This document shows positions 8,319-16,181 of a stretch of 64,000 bases of DNA, one piece after another. The stretch comes from Thiodiazotropha sp040506195 (GTDB lineage Bacteria; Pseudomonadota; Gammaproteobacteria; Chromatiales; Chromatiaceae): assembly GCA_040506195.1 (NCBI GenBank), contig JBEVXH010000003.1, positions 372,001-436,000 on the forward strand. Reading direction: 5' to 3'. The position numbers and the translations under genes are program-made. The notes beneath the pieces are model-generated. The model searched no databases and was not told the origin of the DNA. It saw nothing but the letters and a program-made list of their open reading frames with translations. How positions within the stretch are numbered: the stretch's first letter is position 1; every line of letters begins with the position of its first letter.

Positions 8319-9084
8319 GCATCGACTCCAGACTACGAAGTATCAGCTGACGGGTCTCTTCCGGGTGAGAGAGGAATGGAGTATGCGCTGCTCCCTCCAC
8401 GATGTGCATGGACGCACCGGGCAGCCACTGACGCAGATCATCGGATGCCTTTGCCGGCGCCAGGGTATCACGGTTGCCGTAGATCCATGCTGTGGGGCAG
8501 CTGAGGCTGGTCAGTTGTTCTCGAAGATCGACAGATTTCAATAATTCCAATCCAGACCGCAATGCCTCCGGCAGCGGATCCGGCCGTTCACGTAAAAGGG
8601 ACTTGAGTCGCTTCAACATCTGTACTGCGTGATCACTGCGCAACATCTGCAGGGCAAGAAAATGCTCCAGGGTCTGAACGTGATCTTTATGCAAGGCCTC
8701 GATGAACTGATCGAGGGTCGTCGGCGACATGGCGTATTGCCAATCCATGGCCTGGATGAAACGCGGCATACCGGCCAACGCAACAACCCCATCGATACGT
8801 GACGGCGCCAGCAGGGCGCACTGCAAACAGAGCATGGAACCGAGTGACCAACCGATCCAGACAGCCCGATCAGGTGCCGCATCGAGACAGGCACGGGCCC
8901 AGGCGGTGAGCTCTTGCCGACCATCGAATGGACTGTTGCCATGGCCCGGCAGGTCAATTCGGGTAACACGGTAGTCGTCCGCCAGCCGGGCGGCAAAATC
9001 CGCCCAGACGGATGAGTTCATGCCCCAGCCATGCAGCATCACCACGTCCGCTCCCGCACCAAGACTCTCTGCCGCCAGCTTCAT
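8311..9084 (-). CDS. bioH: Pimeloyl-ACP methyl ester esterase BioH
   Basis: BioH is an alpha/beta hydrolase that removes the methyl group from pimeloyl-ACP methyl ester, releasing pimeloyl-ACP for BioF. The 257 residues show the oxyanion motif HGWGMNS (18-24), the nucleophile S80 in GWSLG, an Asp in YGNRDTLAP and a His in GAAHTPF near the C-terminus. This is the same layout as E. coli BioH. The start overlaps the bioF stop by four bases. Here bioH lies inside the operon, whereas in E. coli it is unlinked. Confidence 0.95.
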   Translation of the reverse strand: MKLAAESLGAGADVVMLHGWGMNSSVWADFAARLADDYRVTRIDLPGHGNSPFDGRQELTAWARACLDAAPDRAVWIGWSLGSMLCLQCALLAPSRIDGVVALAGMPRFIQAMDWQYAMSPTTLDQFIEALHKDHVQTLEHFLALQMLRSDHAVQMLKRLKSLLRERPDPLPEALRSGLELLKSVDLREQLTSLSCPTAWIYGNRDTLAPAKASDDLRQWLPGASMHIVEGAAHTPFLSHPEETRQLILRSLESMHG

Positions 9085-10241
9085 TCCACCACCAGTGGCA
9101 GTGTGGACAGGGCATCCAGCAGTCGATCCAACTGCCGCTCCGTATGGTTGGCGCTGAGGGTGATGCGAAGCCGAGCGCTCCCATCCGGTACCGTCGGCGG
9201 CCGGATTGCACTGACCAGTACACCCTGCTTTTCAAGCAGCCGGCTCCAGGCCACGGCCTGCCGGGATGATGCGGCCAGGATCGGCTGTATCGGGGTGGTG
9301 GAATCCAGCAGGGGCAGGCCGATCTGTCGCACCGATTGACGAAAACGGGCAATCAGATCCTGCAACCGCTCGCGCCGCCAGGTCTCTTGCCGGGCAAGAC
9401 GCAGGCTGACCAGGGTTGCTTCCGCCAGTGCGGCCGGTGGTGCGGTGGTATAGATATAGCTTCGGGCGTGCTGAATGAGTGTCTCGATGAGCTCCTCGCT
9501 GCCGGCGACAAACGCGCCGTAGGTACCGAATCCCTTACCCAGGGTTCCCATCAATATGGGTACGTCGTCACAGTCCAGATCGAAGTGGCTGAGAATGCCG
9601 CCGCCTTCTTCACCCAGCACGCCGAGGCCATGGGCGTCATCCACCATCAACCAGGCCTGATGACGACGCGCAAGCTCGACCAGGGATGGCAGGGGGGCCA
9701 GGTCGCCATCCATACTGAACACACCGTCCGTGGCGATCAGCGCCTGTCCCTCTTCGCTGCCCTTCAACTGGCGGCGCAGGCTCTCCGGGTCGGCATGCCG
9801 GTAGCGTTGCATCCTGGCCCGGGTGAGTTGACCCGCATCCAGCAGGGAGGCGTGGTTGAGACGATCCTCGAACAGCCTGTCACCCTGCTTCAGGAGAGCG
9901 CTGATCACGCCAATATTGGCCATATAGCCGGTTGAAAAGAGCAGCGCCCTGGACCTGCCGGTATACTCCGCCAGCGCCTCTTCCAATCGATGGTGGGAAT
10001 TGCTGTGACCGGTAATGAGATGTGCCGCACCGCTCCCCACACCATAATCCCCGGCAGCACGCTGCATCGCCTCTACCACTTCGGGGTGATTGGCCAAACC
10101 GAGATAATCGTTGCTGCAAAAAGCGATCACCCGTTTACCGTCAACCACCAGCTCGGGCTGTTGTGCCGTCGATACCACCCGGCGGGACCGATAGAGCCCA
10201 TCGTGACGGCGTTTTTGCAACGCTTCAGCCAGCCCTTTCAT
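9081..10241 (-). CDS. bioF: 8-amino-7-oxononanoate synthase BioF
   Basis: This PLP enzyme condenses pimeloyl-ACP with L-alanine to give 8-amino-7-oxononanoate. Numbering from an in-frame TTG three codons upstream, the key features are CSNDYLGLA (45-53), the VDDAHGLGVLG cofactor region (203-213) and the PLP lysine K239 in GTLGKGFG. The ATG at 10241 is preferred over that TTG because GAGGA then lies at normal ribosome-site spacing. It follows bioB by 35 bases and overlaps bioH by four. Confidence 0.95.
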   Translation of the reverse strand: MKGLAEALQKRRHDGLYRSRRVVSTAQQPELVVDGKRVIAFCSNDYLGLANHPEVVEAMQRAAGDYGVGSGAAHLITGHSNSHHRLEEALAEYTGRSRALLFSTGYMANIGVISALLKQGDRLFEDRLNHASLLDAGQLTRARMQRYRHADPESLRRQLKGSEEGQALIATDGVFSMDGDLAPLPSLVELARRHQAWLMVDDAHGLGVLGEEGGGILSHFDLDCDDVPILMGTLGKGFGTYGAFVAGSEELIETLIQHARSYIYTTAPPAALAEATLVSLRLARQETWRRERLQDLIARFRQSVRQIGLPLLDSTTPIQPILAASSRQAVAWSRLLEKQGVLVSAIRPPTVPDGSARLRITLSANHTERQLDRLLDALSTLPLVVE

Positions 10242-10276
10242 CAACGTCAATCCTCGGATAGGAAAGTAATGGGATT

Positions 10277-11287
10277 CTAACCGGCCTTTGCCTGGCTGCA
10301 GGAAACCTTGGCGGCCTTGACCTCCGTCTCCTGCAGCTGCTCGGTCCTCATTCCCAGCCGCCGGAGCAGTCGCATGTCTCTGTCCGCCTCGGGATTGTCT
10401 GTAGTCAGAAGGCGCTCGCCATAGAAAATCGAATTCGCCCCGGCGAGGAAACAGAGTGCCTGCATCTCATCACCCATCTCCGTTCGACCGGCGGAGAGGC
10501 GCACATAGGAGTGCGGCATCAACAGTCGCGCCACCGCGATGGTGCGTACAAACTCGAAGGGATCGAGTTCCTCCGCGTTGTAGAGGGGTGTACCCTCGAT
10601 CTTTACCAGCATGTTGATCGGCACCGATTCCGGATGGCGGGGCAAATTGCACAACTCGCGCAACATGCTGGCGCGATCCCGCCGCGACTCACCCATTCCC
10701 AAAATCCCGCCGGAACAGACATTGATGCCTGCATCCCTGATGTGGGCCAGGGTATGCAGCCGATCATCGAAGGTGCGGGTGGTAATCACGTTGCCGTAAA
10801 ACTCCGGTGAAGTGTCGAGATTGTGATTGTAGTAGTCGAGACCGGCGTCACGCAGGCGATTTGCCTGTGCCTGGGTCAGCATACCCAGGGTCAGGCAGGT
10901 CTCCATGCCCAGATCGTGAACGGCCTCCACCATATCGACCACCCGCTCCAGGTTCTTGTCGGTCGGATTTCGCCAGGCAGCGCCCATGCAGAATCGGCTA
11001 GCACCCTTCTCTTTCGCCGCCTCTGCCGCCGCCACGACATCTTCCAGCGGCATCAGTTTTTCCGCTTCCAGGCCTGTGGCGTTTTTCGCACTCTGGGAAC
11101 AATAGCCGCAATCCTCGGCACAGGCGCCTGTCTTGATGCTGAGCAGACTGCTCATCTGTACCTGATTGTGATCGAAGTTGGCCCGGTGTACACTTTGTGC
11201 CTGAAACAGGAGATCATTGAACGGCAACTCGAACAGTGCCTCTATCTCGTCCAGACTCCAGTCGTGGCGCAAAATTGATTCGGTCAT
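10277..11287 (-). CDS. bioB: Biotin synthase BioB
   Basis: BioB is a radical-SAM enzyme that inserts sulfur into dethiobiotin. The 336-residue product has the CxxxCxxC cluster motif in ACAEDCGYCSQS, preceded by SLLSIKTG. It also has YYNHNLDTSPEFYG and the C-terminal SAGRTEMGDEMQALCFLAGANSIF stretch with residues that hold the second cluster. An open frame extends 27 codons upstream, but the ATG at 11287 (MTESILRHDW) matches family N-termini. It is the first gene of the minus-strand bio operon, with a promoter visible between it and divergent comF. Confidence 0.96.
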   Translation of the reverse strand: MTESILRHDWSLDEIEALFELPFNDLLFQAQSVHRANFDHNQVQMSSLLSIKTGACAEDCGYCSQSAKNATGLEAEKLMPLEDVVAAAEAAKEKGASRFCMGAAWRNPTDKNLERVVDMVEAVHDLGMETCLTLGMLTQAQANRLRDAGLDYYNHNLDTSPEFYGNVITTRTFDDRLHTLAHIRDAGINVCSGGILGMGESRRDRASMLRELCNLPRHPESVPINMLVKIEGTPLYNAEELDPFEFVRTIAVARLLMPHSYVRLSAGRTEMGDEMQALCFLAGANSIFYGERLLTTDNPEADRDMRLLRRLGMRTEQLQETEVKAAKVSCSQAKAG

Positions 11288-11336
11288 GATGATCCAGCCT
11301 GTGTGTATGATTTGTGCGGCGTACAGCGGAGGGCCT

Positions 11337-11364
11337 ATGGTAAGGATTGTCCGCCCTCTGTCAA
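11337..11364 (-). promoter_or_regulatory. Candidate vegetative promoter of the bio operon
   Basis: On the minus strand, TTGACA (11364-11359) is followed after 16 bases by TACCAT (11342-11337), a perfect -35 with a fair -10. Transcription would start near 11330, about 43 bases before bioB. No BirA operator (TTGTAAAC-type dyad) is recognisable here. Confidence 0.5.
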
Positions 11365-11376
11365 CCAAGGATGGTC

Positions 11377-12090
11377 ATGAAAGTCGACAACTGTATAAAT
11401 AATGTACGATCCCTTCTCTATCCCAGGAGTTGCATCCTGTGTGGCGCCGAGGGTGATTTTGAACGCCACCTCTGTCGCCCTTGCCTAAATTCCCTGCCCT
11501 TCAATTATCACGCCTGTCCCCGCTGCGCCCTTCCGCTTCCGCCACATGTCCCATCGACGCAATTGTGCGGACGCTGTATCAGACGACAACCGCCCTTTAC
11601 GAATAGCCTCACCGCCTTCACATACGAGCCCCCGGTCAATCGACTCATCGGCATGCTCAAGTTCCAGCAAAAACTCCATCTCGCAGAACCCCTGGCCGGA
11701 TTGCTTATGGAACGCCTGGGTGAGAAACATGAGCAGCCCGATATCTTGCTTCCCGTCCCGCTCCATCCCCTAAGACTTCGCGCACGGGGATTCAATCAAT
11801 CCGTCGAAATCACACGGGTGGTGGCCCGACAATGCCGGCTTCCATTCGACTGTAGGCTCTGCCGGCGTGTAAAGGAGACCAAGGCACAGTCGGAGCTGAG
11901 CGAACAGGAAAGGTACAGGAACCTGCATAATGCATTTCAGGTATGCGCTGATGTCAAGGGAGCCCATCTGGCGCTGGTGGACGATGTCATCACAACAGGG
12001 GCTACCGTCACCGAACTCAGTAAGATACTGAGAAGAGCGGGAGCGGAACGGGTCGATGTCTGGGCAGTTGCAAGAACACCTAAATCATAA
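11377..12090 (+). CDS. comF: ComF-family phosphoribosyltransferase-like protein
   Basis: This is a ComF/GntX-type protein, linked to DNA uptake and use of external DNA in several bacteria. An N-terminal zinc-ribbon contains CILCG, CRPC, CPRCALPL and CGRC. The C-terminal type I phosphoribosyltransferase fold contains LLPVPLHPLRLRARGFNQS and the PRPP loop LALVDDVITTGATVTE. The ATG at 11377 is used because AAGGA lies six bases before it; an upstream start would enter the bio promoter. It is transcribed divergently from bioB, a common arrangement in gammaproteobacteria. Confidence 0.9.
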   Translation: MKVDNCINNVRSLLYPRSCILCGAEGDFERHLCRPCLNSLPFNYHACPRCALPLPPHVPSTQLCGRCIRRQPPFTNSLTAFTYEPPVNRLIGMLKFQQKLHLAEPLAGLLMERLGEKHEQPDILLPVPLHPLRLRARGFNQSVEITRVVARQCRLPFDCRLCRRVKETKAQSELSEQERYRNLHNAFQVCADVKGAHLALVDDVITTGATVTELSKILRRAGAERVDVWAVARTPKS

Positions 12091-12103
12091 TGTCAGCAGA
12101 AAC

Positions 12104-12138
12104 CTAGGGCCTGTAAACACTCATCCAATCGGCCCTAG
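12104..12138. repeat. Dispersed palindromic element, copy 1 (supplies gspB stop codon)
   Basis: A 35-base element has ends CTAGGGCC and GGCCCTAG and the core TGTAAACACTCATCCAATC. It lies between the convergent comF and gspB genes. The gspB stop codon TAG (12137-12135 on the minus strand) is part of the CTAGGGCC end. Related copies occur at 43128-43160 and 49009-49042, with half-copies at 23993-24008 and 59155-59173. Confidence 0.7.
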
Positions 12139-12818
12139 TTGCCAATGGGCAGAATGAAACGCTCCCCCATATGCTCCATGACAGCCCCCTGTGGCAGTAT
12201 CTCCAACACCCTCGGTCCCTCTGTGAGATAGTCTCCCTCGCGATACTTCTCCATATTGATCAGTACGTACCGCTTTGCCGGTCGCTGATCGTAGCTATGT
12301 ATATCGATATTCATGGAAGGCAGATTGGCGACAAAGCCGCTCGGCATCTCGTGCAAGGGTTTTGGCGGTCGAGACGGCGGTGGTGGTTGCGGAGGATCGG
12401 GCTCCACTACCTGTGGCATTTCGATCTCTTTCGCTTGTGATGTTGCGATGACCGGCTGCGGTTCAATGGCCGCCTGTGGTGAATTGACGGAGGTAACCGG
12501 AACAGAGTCGCCGACCATCCCTCCAGTGCCGGGTAGCGCCTGTCCAGCGGGCACACGTTCCTGCACACCACCCTGCAGTACGGGTTCTGAGGAGGAGACG
12601 GACGGCCCATGCTGTTGCGGTTGCTGCGACCACCAACTATTACTCCCAAGATAGATGCCGGTTCCGAGCAGTATCATGGCCAACATCAGCATCATCAGCC
12701 ACCCCAACCGATGAGATGCGGTCGATGTCGGTTGCTCCGCATCGGGGTTGATTGTAGGCACTTCCCCCAGCTTGTGCTGGCGTTCAGCCTTTTTCAGCGC
12801 TTCGAGAATCAGGGACAT
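12135..12818 (-). CDS. gspB: General secretion pathway protein GspB
   Basis: GspB works with GspA to place the type II secretion secretin in the envelope. The 227-residue protein begins MSLILEALKKAERQHKLGEV, characteristic of the family. It then has a membrane helix (about 38-60), a long Pro/Gln-rich periplasmic linker, and the C-terminal GspB domain (about 165-227, with DIHSYDQRPAKRYVLIN and ILPQGAVMEHMG). It starts one base after the gspA stop. Its own stop codon lies within a dispersed repeat. No other type II secretion genes are in the window. Confidence 0.9.
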   Translation of the reverse strand: MSLILEALKKAERQHKLGEVPTINPDAEQPTSTASHRLGWLMMLMLAMILLGTGIYLGSNSWWSQQPQQHGPSVSSSEPVLQGGVQERVPAGQALPGTGGMVGDSVPVTSVNSPQAAIEPQPVIATSQAKEIEMPQVVEPDPPQPPPPSRPPKPLHEMPSGFVANLPSMNIDIHSYDQRPAKRYVLINMEKYREGDYLTEGPRVLEILPQGAVMEHMGERFILPIGN

Positions 12819-12819
12819 C

Positions 12820-14580
12820 TCAACCTCCCGCCAGATCTTGGGTTGAGATCAGGACCGGCGTCCCCGCCGGGATAGCCAGATTATTCAGATAGATCATGGT
12901 CTGTTGACCGGCCACACCATCCGCCGCCAATCCCTGCTGCTGCTGAAACGCCTTCAAGCGGTCCTCCAATTCGGCATCAAAACGGTCCAGACCCTGGATC
13001 GCAGGCGGTTCGATACCGTCCACTCGCTGCAGGCGTTGACGCAACCAGGTAACCGCATTGCCGGAAGAGCCCTCGCCAATCAAGGCGATCTCGGCCAGGG
13101 GACGCCACAGCAATATGTACTCACCGGTCCAATAGCGCATCAGCTCAGAGCGGGAAATGACCCCCTCTTGCATACCGCCGTCAACCAGCAGCCACTCATC
13201 GTCCACATGTTTCAGCAACAACAAGCGCCTCTGCTTATCCTGTTTGAGTTGCAGCAGCAGCGGTCTGTTCATACCCAGCAGACCCGACCATTCCGAGGTC
13301 GATATCAGACAGCGCAAACCAAATGCCCGGACCTGCTGGCAAGGAGGTAAGGAACTCTGAAACTGTTTGGCGGCATGCCAAAGGCCGAGCAATGTCTGAT
13401 ACATATCCACACGACGCTGCGGTTGGCTGAACAGCTTGCCCAGCCTGAAGTCATCAGCTGGTGACTTCGATGCGTCGGTTGAGGGTAACGTCTGCGGTGA
13501 GCTGGAGAGATTCTGCTCAGCAATCTCCTTCTGCAGTGATATCGGGACATTCTCATCCCGATCGGTTTTCCTGTCGGACAGAGCGGGCATTTCCGCACTC
13601 TGCGAATCTTCAAAAACGGCGGGCAGTTCCGGGATTGCCGGTTCCGATATGTTTGCCTCTTCACGGGGCACAACAGCTTGATCGAGACCTGTCTGGCTAT
13701 ACCAATAACCCATTGCACCCAGTAGGATGATCAGTAAGGCACCGCCCCAAACCCATCGTCGATTGCCTAAGCGCTTCCCCTTGACCTCCCGTGCAGCCCG
13801 CCATACCAGCCTGACGCCGGCCCGCTGCCTGCCGGATGCATAGATCGCCAGCAGGGCACGTTCACAGATGGCGTTGATGACCCTCGGGATTCCGCCGGAA
13901 AAACGGTGTATCAGCCTCAGCGCCATCGGCGTGAACAGATCCTCGCGAACCCCGGCAACGGCAAGCCGGTGGGCGATGTAGCGACCTGTCTCCTGTGCAT
14001 TCAACGGCAACAGATGGTAACGGGCGGTGATACGCTGATCGACCTGCCGCATCTCCTTGCGCTCCAGCATCTGCTGCAGCTCCGGTTGTCCGACCAGAAT
14101 GATCCGCAACAGTTTATGCCGGGAAGTCTCCAGATTGGTCAGCAGACGCACCTGCTCCAATACCCGCGGACTGAGATTTTGCGCCTCATCCACCACCAGA
14201 ACCGTGTGTTTTCCCTCTGCATGGGTGCGCAACAGATGCCGGGTCAGAATATCGATGAGTATTTTCAAGGAGTAGGGCGGACCCTCATATTCAATACTCA
14301 GTTCATCGCAGACGGTGGCGATGAATTCCCGCCGGGAGAGGCGGGGATTGAGGATCAGCGCGATGTCCACATTATCCAGCTGTTGCGCCAGCAGGCTGCG
14401 CAGCAGCAGGGTCTTGCCGGTCCCCACCTCGCCGGTAAGGAGTACGAAGCCGCCATTCGGACCTGTGCCGTAGATAAGATGGGCAAGGCTTTCCTCGTGA
14501 CCCCTGCTGAGATAGAGATAGCGGGGATCAGGGGTTATCGCGAAGGGATTTTCATCGAAACCGAAGTCGCTGAATTTCAT
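12820..14580 (-). CDS. gspA: AAA ATPase GspA/ExeA
   Basis: GspA (ExeA) is an inner-membrane ATPase that binds peptidoglycan and assists secretin assembly. The 586 residues begin with FGFDENPFAITPDPRYLYLS. Walker A GEVGTGKT is at 50-57 and Walker B VLVVDEAQ at 127-134. A membrane helix lies near 275-295. A periplasmic part follows with a C39-peptidase-like region and a C-terminal peptidoglycan-binding domain (about 510-575, RLQRVDGIEPPAIQGLDRFD onward). It forms a two-gene operon with gspB. MshM-like ATPases are related, but the partner and C-terminus favour GspA. Confidence 0.9.
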   Translation of the reverse strand: MKFSDFGFDENPFAITPDPRYLYLSRGHEESLAHLIYGTGPNGGFVLLTGEVGTGKTLLLRSLLAQQLDNVDIALILNPRLSRREFIATVCDELSIEYEGPPYSLKILIDILTRHLLRTHAEGKHTVLVVDEAQNLSPRVLEQVRLLTNLETSRHKLLRIILVGQPELQQMLERKEMRQVDQRITARYHLLPLNAQETGRYIAHRLAVAGVREDLFTPMALRLIHRFSGGIPRVINAICERALLAIYASGRQRAGVRLVWRAAREVKGKRLGNRRWVWGGALLIILLGAMGYWYSQTGLDQAVVPREEANISEPAIPELPAVFEDSQSAEMPALSDRKTDRDENVPISLQKEIAEQNLSSSPQTLPSTDASKSPADDFRLGKLFSQPQRRVDMYQTLLGLWHAAKQFQSSLPPCQQVRAFGLRCLISTSEWSGLLGMNRPLLLQLKQDKQRRLLLLKHVDDEWLLVDGGMQEGVISRSELMRYWTGEYILLWRPLAEIALIGEGSSGNAVTWLRQRLQRVDGIEPPAIQGLDRFDAELEDRLKAFQQQQGLAADGVAGQQTMIYLNNLAIPAGTPVLISTQDLAGG

Positions 14581-14595
14581 GCCATGCCAGGGTGG

Positions 14596-15000
14596 CTAAT
14601 CACAGCCATCCTCGGCCTCCCCCTCGTTCTGCTCTGCTATCTCTGTCGCCAGTTCCAGCCATTTGATAGCCTCCTTCTCATCGATGTCGACGCCTTTGCC
14701 CGACAGATAGATCTGTCCCAGCTCATTGGCCGCCCTGTAAGAGCCGTTGTTTGCCGCCTCTTTCAACCATGTGATGCCTTGATCCGCACTCTGTTCCACC
14801 CCCTTACCGAAGAGATAGAGCATACCCAGTTGATACTGGGACTGGATATGATCCCTTTTCGCTAAACGTTTAAAGCCTCTATAGGCCTCATGGTATTCAC
14901 CATTGGTCATGGCATCCATGGCGTCTTCGAAGTCGGCCGCCGGCAGATCCCCAAACACCAATATAAGTAAGGTTAAGATGAGCCCTGATTGAAATTTCAT
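14596..15000 (-). CDS. Sel1-repeat periplasmic protein
   Basis: From the ATG at 15000 the product is 134 residues: a signal peptide (about 1-20, ending LPAAD) followed by two Sel1-type TPR repeats (AEYQLG-like SQYQLGMLYLFGKGVEQSAD and AANELGQIYLSGKGVDIDEK). Such repeats mediate protein contacts. The frame is open 44 codons further upstream, but that part has no signal peptide at its start. It lies just upstream of gspA on the same strand with a 15-base gap, so it may be the first gene of that operon. Confidence 0.75.
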   Translation of the reverse strand: MKFQSGLILTLLILVFGDLPAADFEDAMDAMTNGEYHEAYRGFKRLAKRDHIQSQYQLGMLYLFGKGVEQSADQGITWLKEAANNGSYRAANELGQIYLSGKGVDIDEKEAIKWLELATEIAEQNEGEAEDGCD

Positions 15001-15169
15001 AATGCTTGATTGCTCCTTGATCAGGCTATTCTGACACAGCAGGGCATGAAATCCACACATGTAACGCAGTTTAAACTTTTCGCTCTGATATCGATCTGAT
15101 TGTTGATAGATGCGATCATGCTGCACACTCATCGACCCAGTGTTAATTTGGTAAATTCAGGAAACCGAT

Positions 15170-16066
15170 ATGCAACGATTCTTTATTCTGTTACTGCTGT
15201 TGTTTCCGGGGATTCTGACAGCAGCTGTAGCTCCCCTGATCGGCCCGTCATGGCTGCATGACAATAGAGATAACCCAGACCTGGTCTTGCTCGATCTGCA
15301 GGACAATCAGAACTACCTGCGTTTTCATATCCCCGGATCGATCAATACACATTACGCCCAGTGGCGGGTGGAAAAAAAGGGTGAATTGAAGAACATGCCC
15401 CCGGTGCCGGTACTTGAAAAGCTGATCGGTTCGCTGGGCATAGACAACCACAGCCATGTGGTCCTGATCTCCCTGGGCGCCAGTGCCGGGGACATGGCAA
15501 CAGCCGCAAGAGTTTACTGGACCTTCAAGGTGCTCGGTCACGACCGCGTCTCGATCCTCGATGGTGGTTTGGTCGGCTATGCGGAGAAACGCATCTATCC
15601 CCTGGAAAAGGGAAACAACCAGCGAAAACCCACAAAATTTGCCGCCAAATACCGTAAACAGATGAACCCCACAGCCAAAGAGGTCAAATTGGCGCTCAAT
15701 AACGGTACCCAGATCGTGGATAACCGCACCAGAGCTGAATATCTCGGCATCTATGGCGGTGGCGGCAAGGAGCGTGCAGGCCGACTGCCCCAGGCGCTCC
15801 ACCTCAACTATGACTGGCTGACGGTGAATGGCAGCGGCAGACTACACACCGCAGACAATCTGCAGCGCATCTATGCATCGAGCCAGGTTGCGTTGAACAG
15901 GGATCAAATCAACTACTGCCATACCGGCAACCGGGCTGCCCTGGGCTGGTTCGTCTCCCATGAAATTCTCGGCAACCGTCAAGCCAGACTCTATGACGGC
16001 TCCACCCAGGAGTGGGCTGCAGATCAGTCACTGCCCATGGAGCAGCAGGTCAAATTGAGCTATTGA
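15170..16066 (+). CDS. Periplasmic tandem-rhodanese sulfurtransferase
   Basis: The product is a 298-residue thiosulfate/3-mercaptopyruvate sulfurtransferase-type protein. A signal peptide (about 1-19) sends it to the periplasm. Two rhodanese modules follow: the first (about 22-140) lacks a catalytic cysteine, having LISLGASAGDMATA at the loop, and the second (about 165-290) carries C250 in YCHTGNRAALG. Exported rhodaneses handle sulfane sulfur outside the cytoplasm. The next gene encodes a secreted thioredoxin-like protein, so the two may share redox or sulfur work. That link is inference. Confidence 0.88.
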   Translation: MQRFFILLLLLFPGILTAAVAPLIGPSWLHDNRDNPDLVLLDLQDNQNYLRFHIPGSINTHYAQWRVEKKGELKNMPPVPVLEKLIGSLGIDNHSHVVLISLGASAGDMATAARVYWTFKVLGHDRVSILDGGLVGYAEKRIYPLEKGNNQRKPTKFAAKYRKQMNPTAKEVKLALNNGTQIVDNRTRAEYLGIYGGGGKERAGRLPQALHLNYDWLTVNGSGRLHTADNLQRIYASSQVALNRDQINYCHTGNRAALGWFVSHEILGNRQARLYDGSTQEWAADQSLPMEQQVKLSY

Positions 16067-16105
16067 CCGATCATAGCGCCGGAGATGCAACACAAGCATG
16101 CCAAT

Positions 16106-16141
16106 GCCGCAGGGGATGGCATAGCGCATATACCCTGCGGC
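16106..16141 (+). other. Strong intercistronic hairpin
   Basis: GCCGCAGGG (16106-16114) and CCCTGCGGC (16133-16141) form a perfect 9-bp stem with an 18-base loop, between the rhodanese gene and the DUF255 gene. There is no following T-run. It could be an RNA-processing or stability element, or a partial terminator. Confidence 0.45.
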
Positions 16142-16181
16142 AGCTCTGCGGATAGCGTTCAAGACAAGGAGTAGCGACCTA

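Noticed and set aside
13906..14865. Long open frame antisense to gspA
   Set aside because: It is a shadow of gspA with no ribosome site, no recognised domain and unnatural composition.
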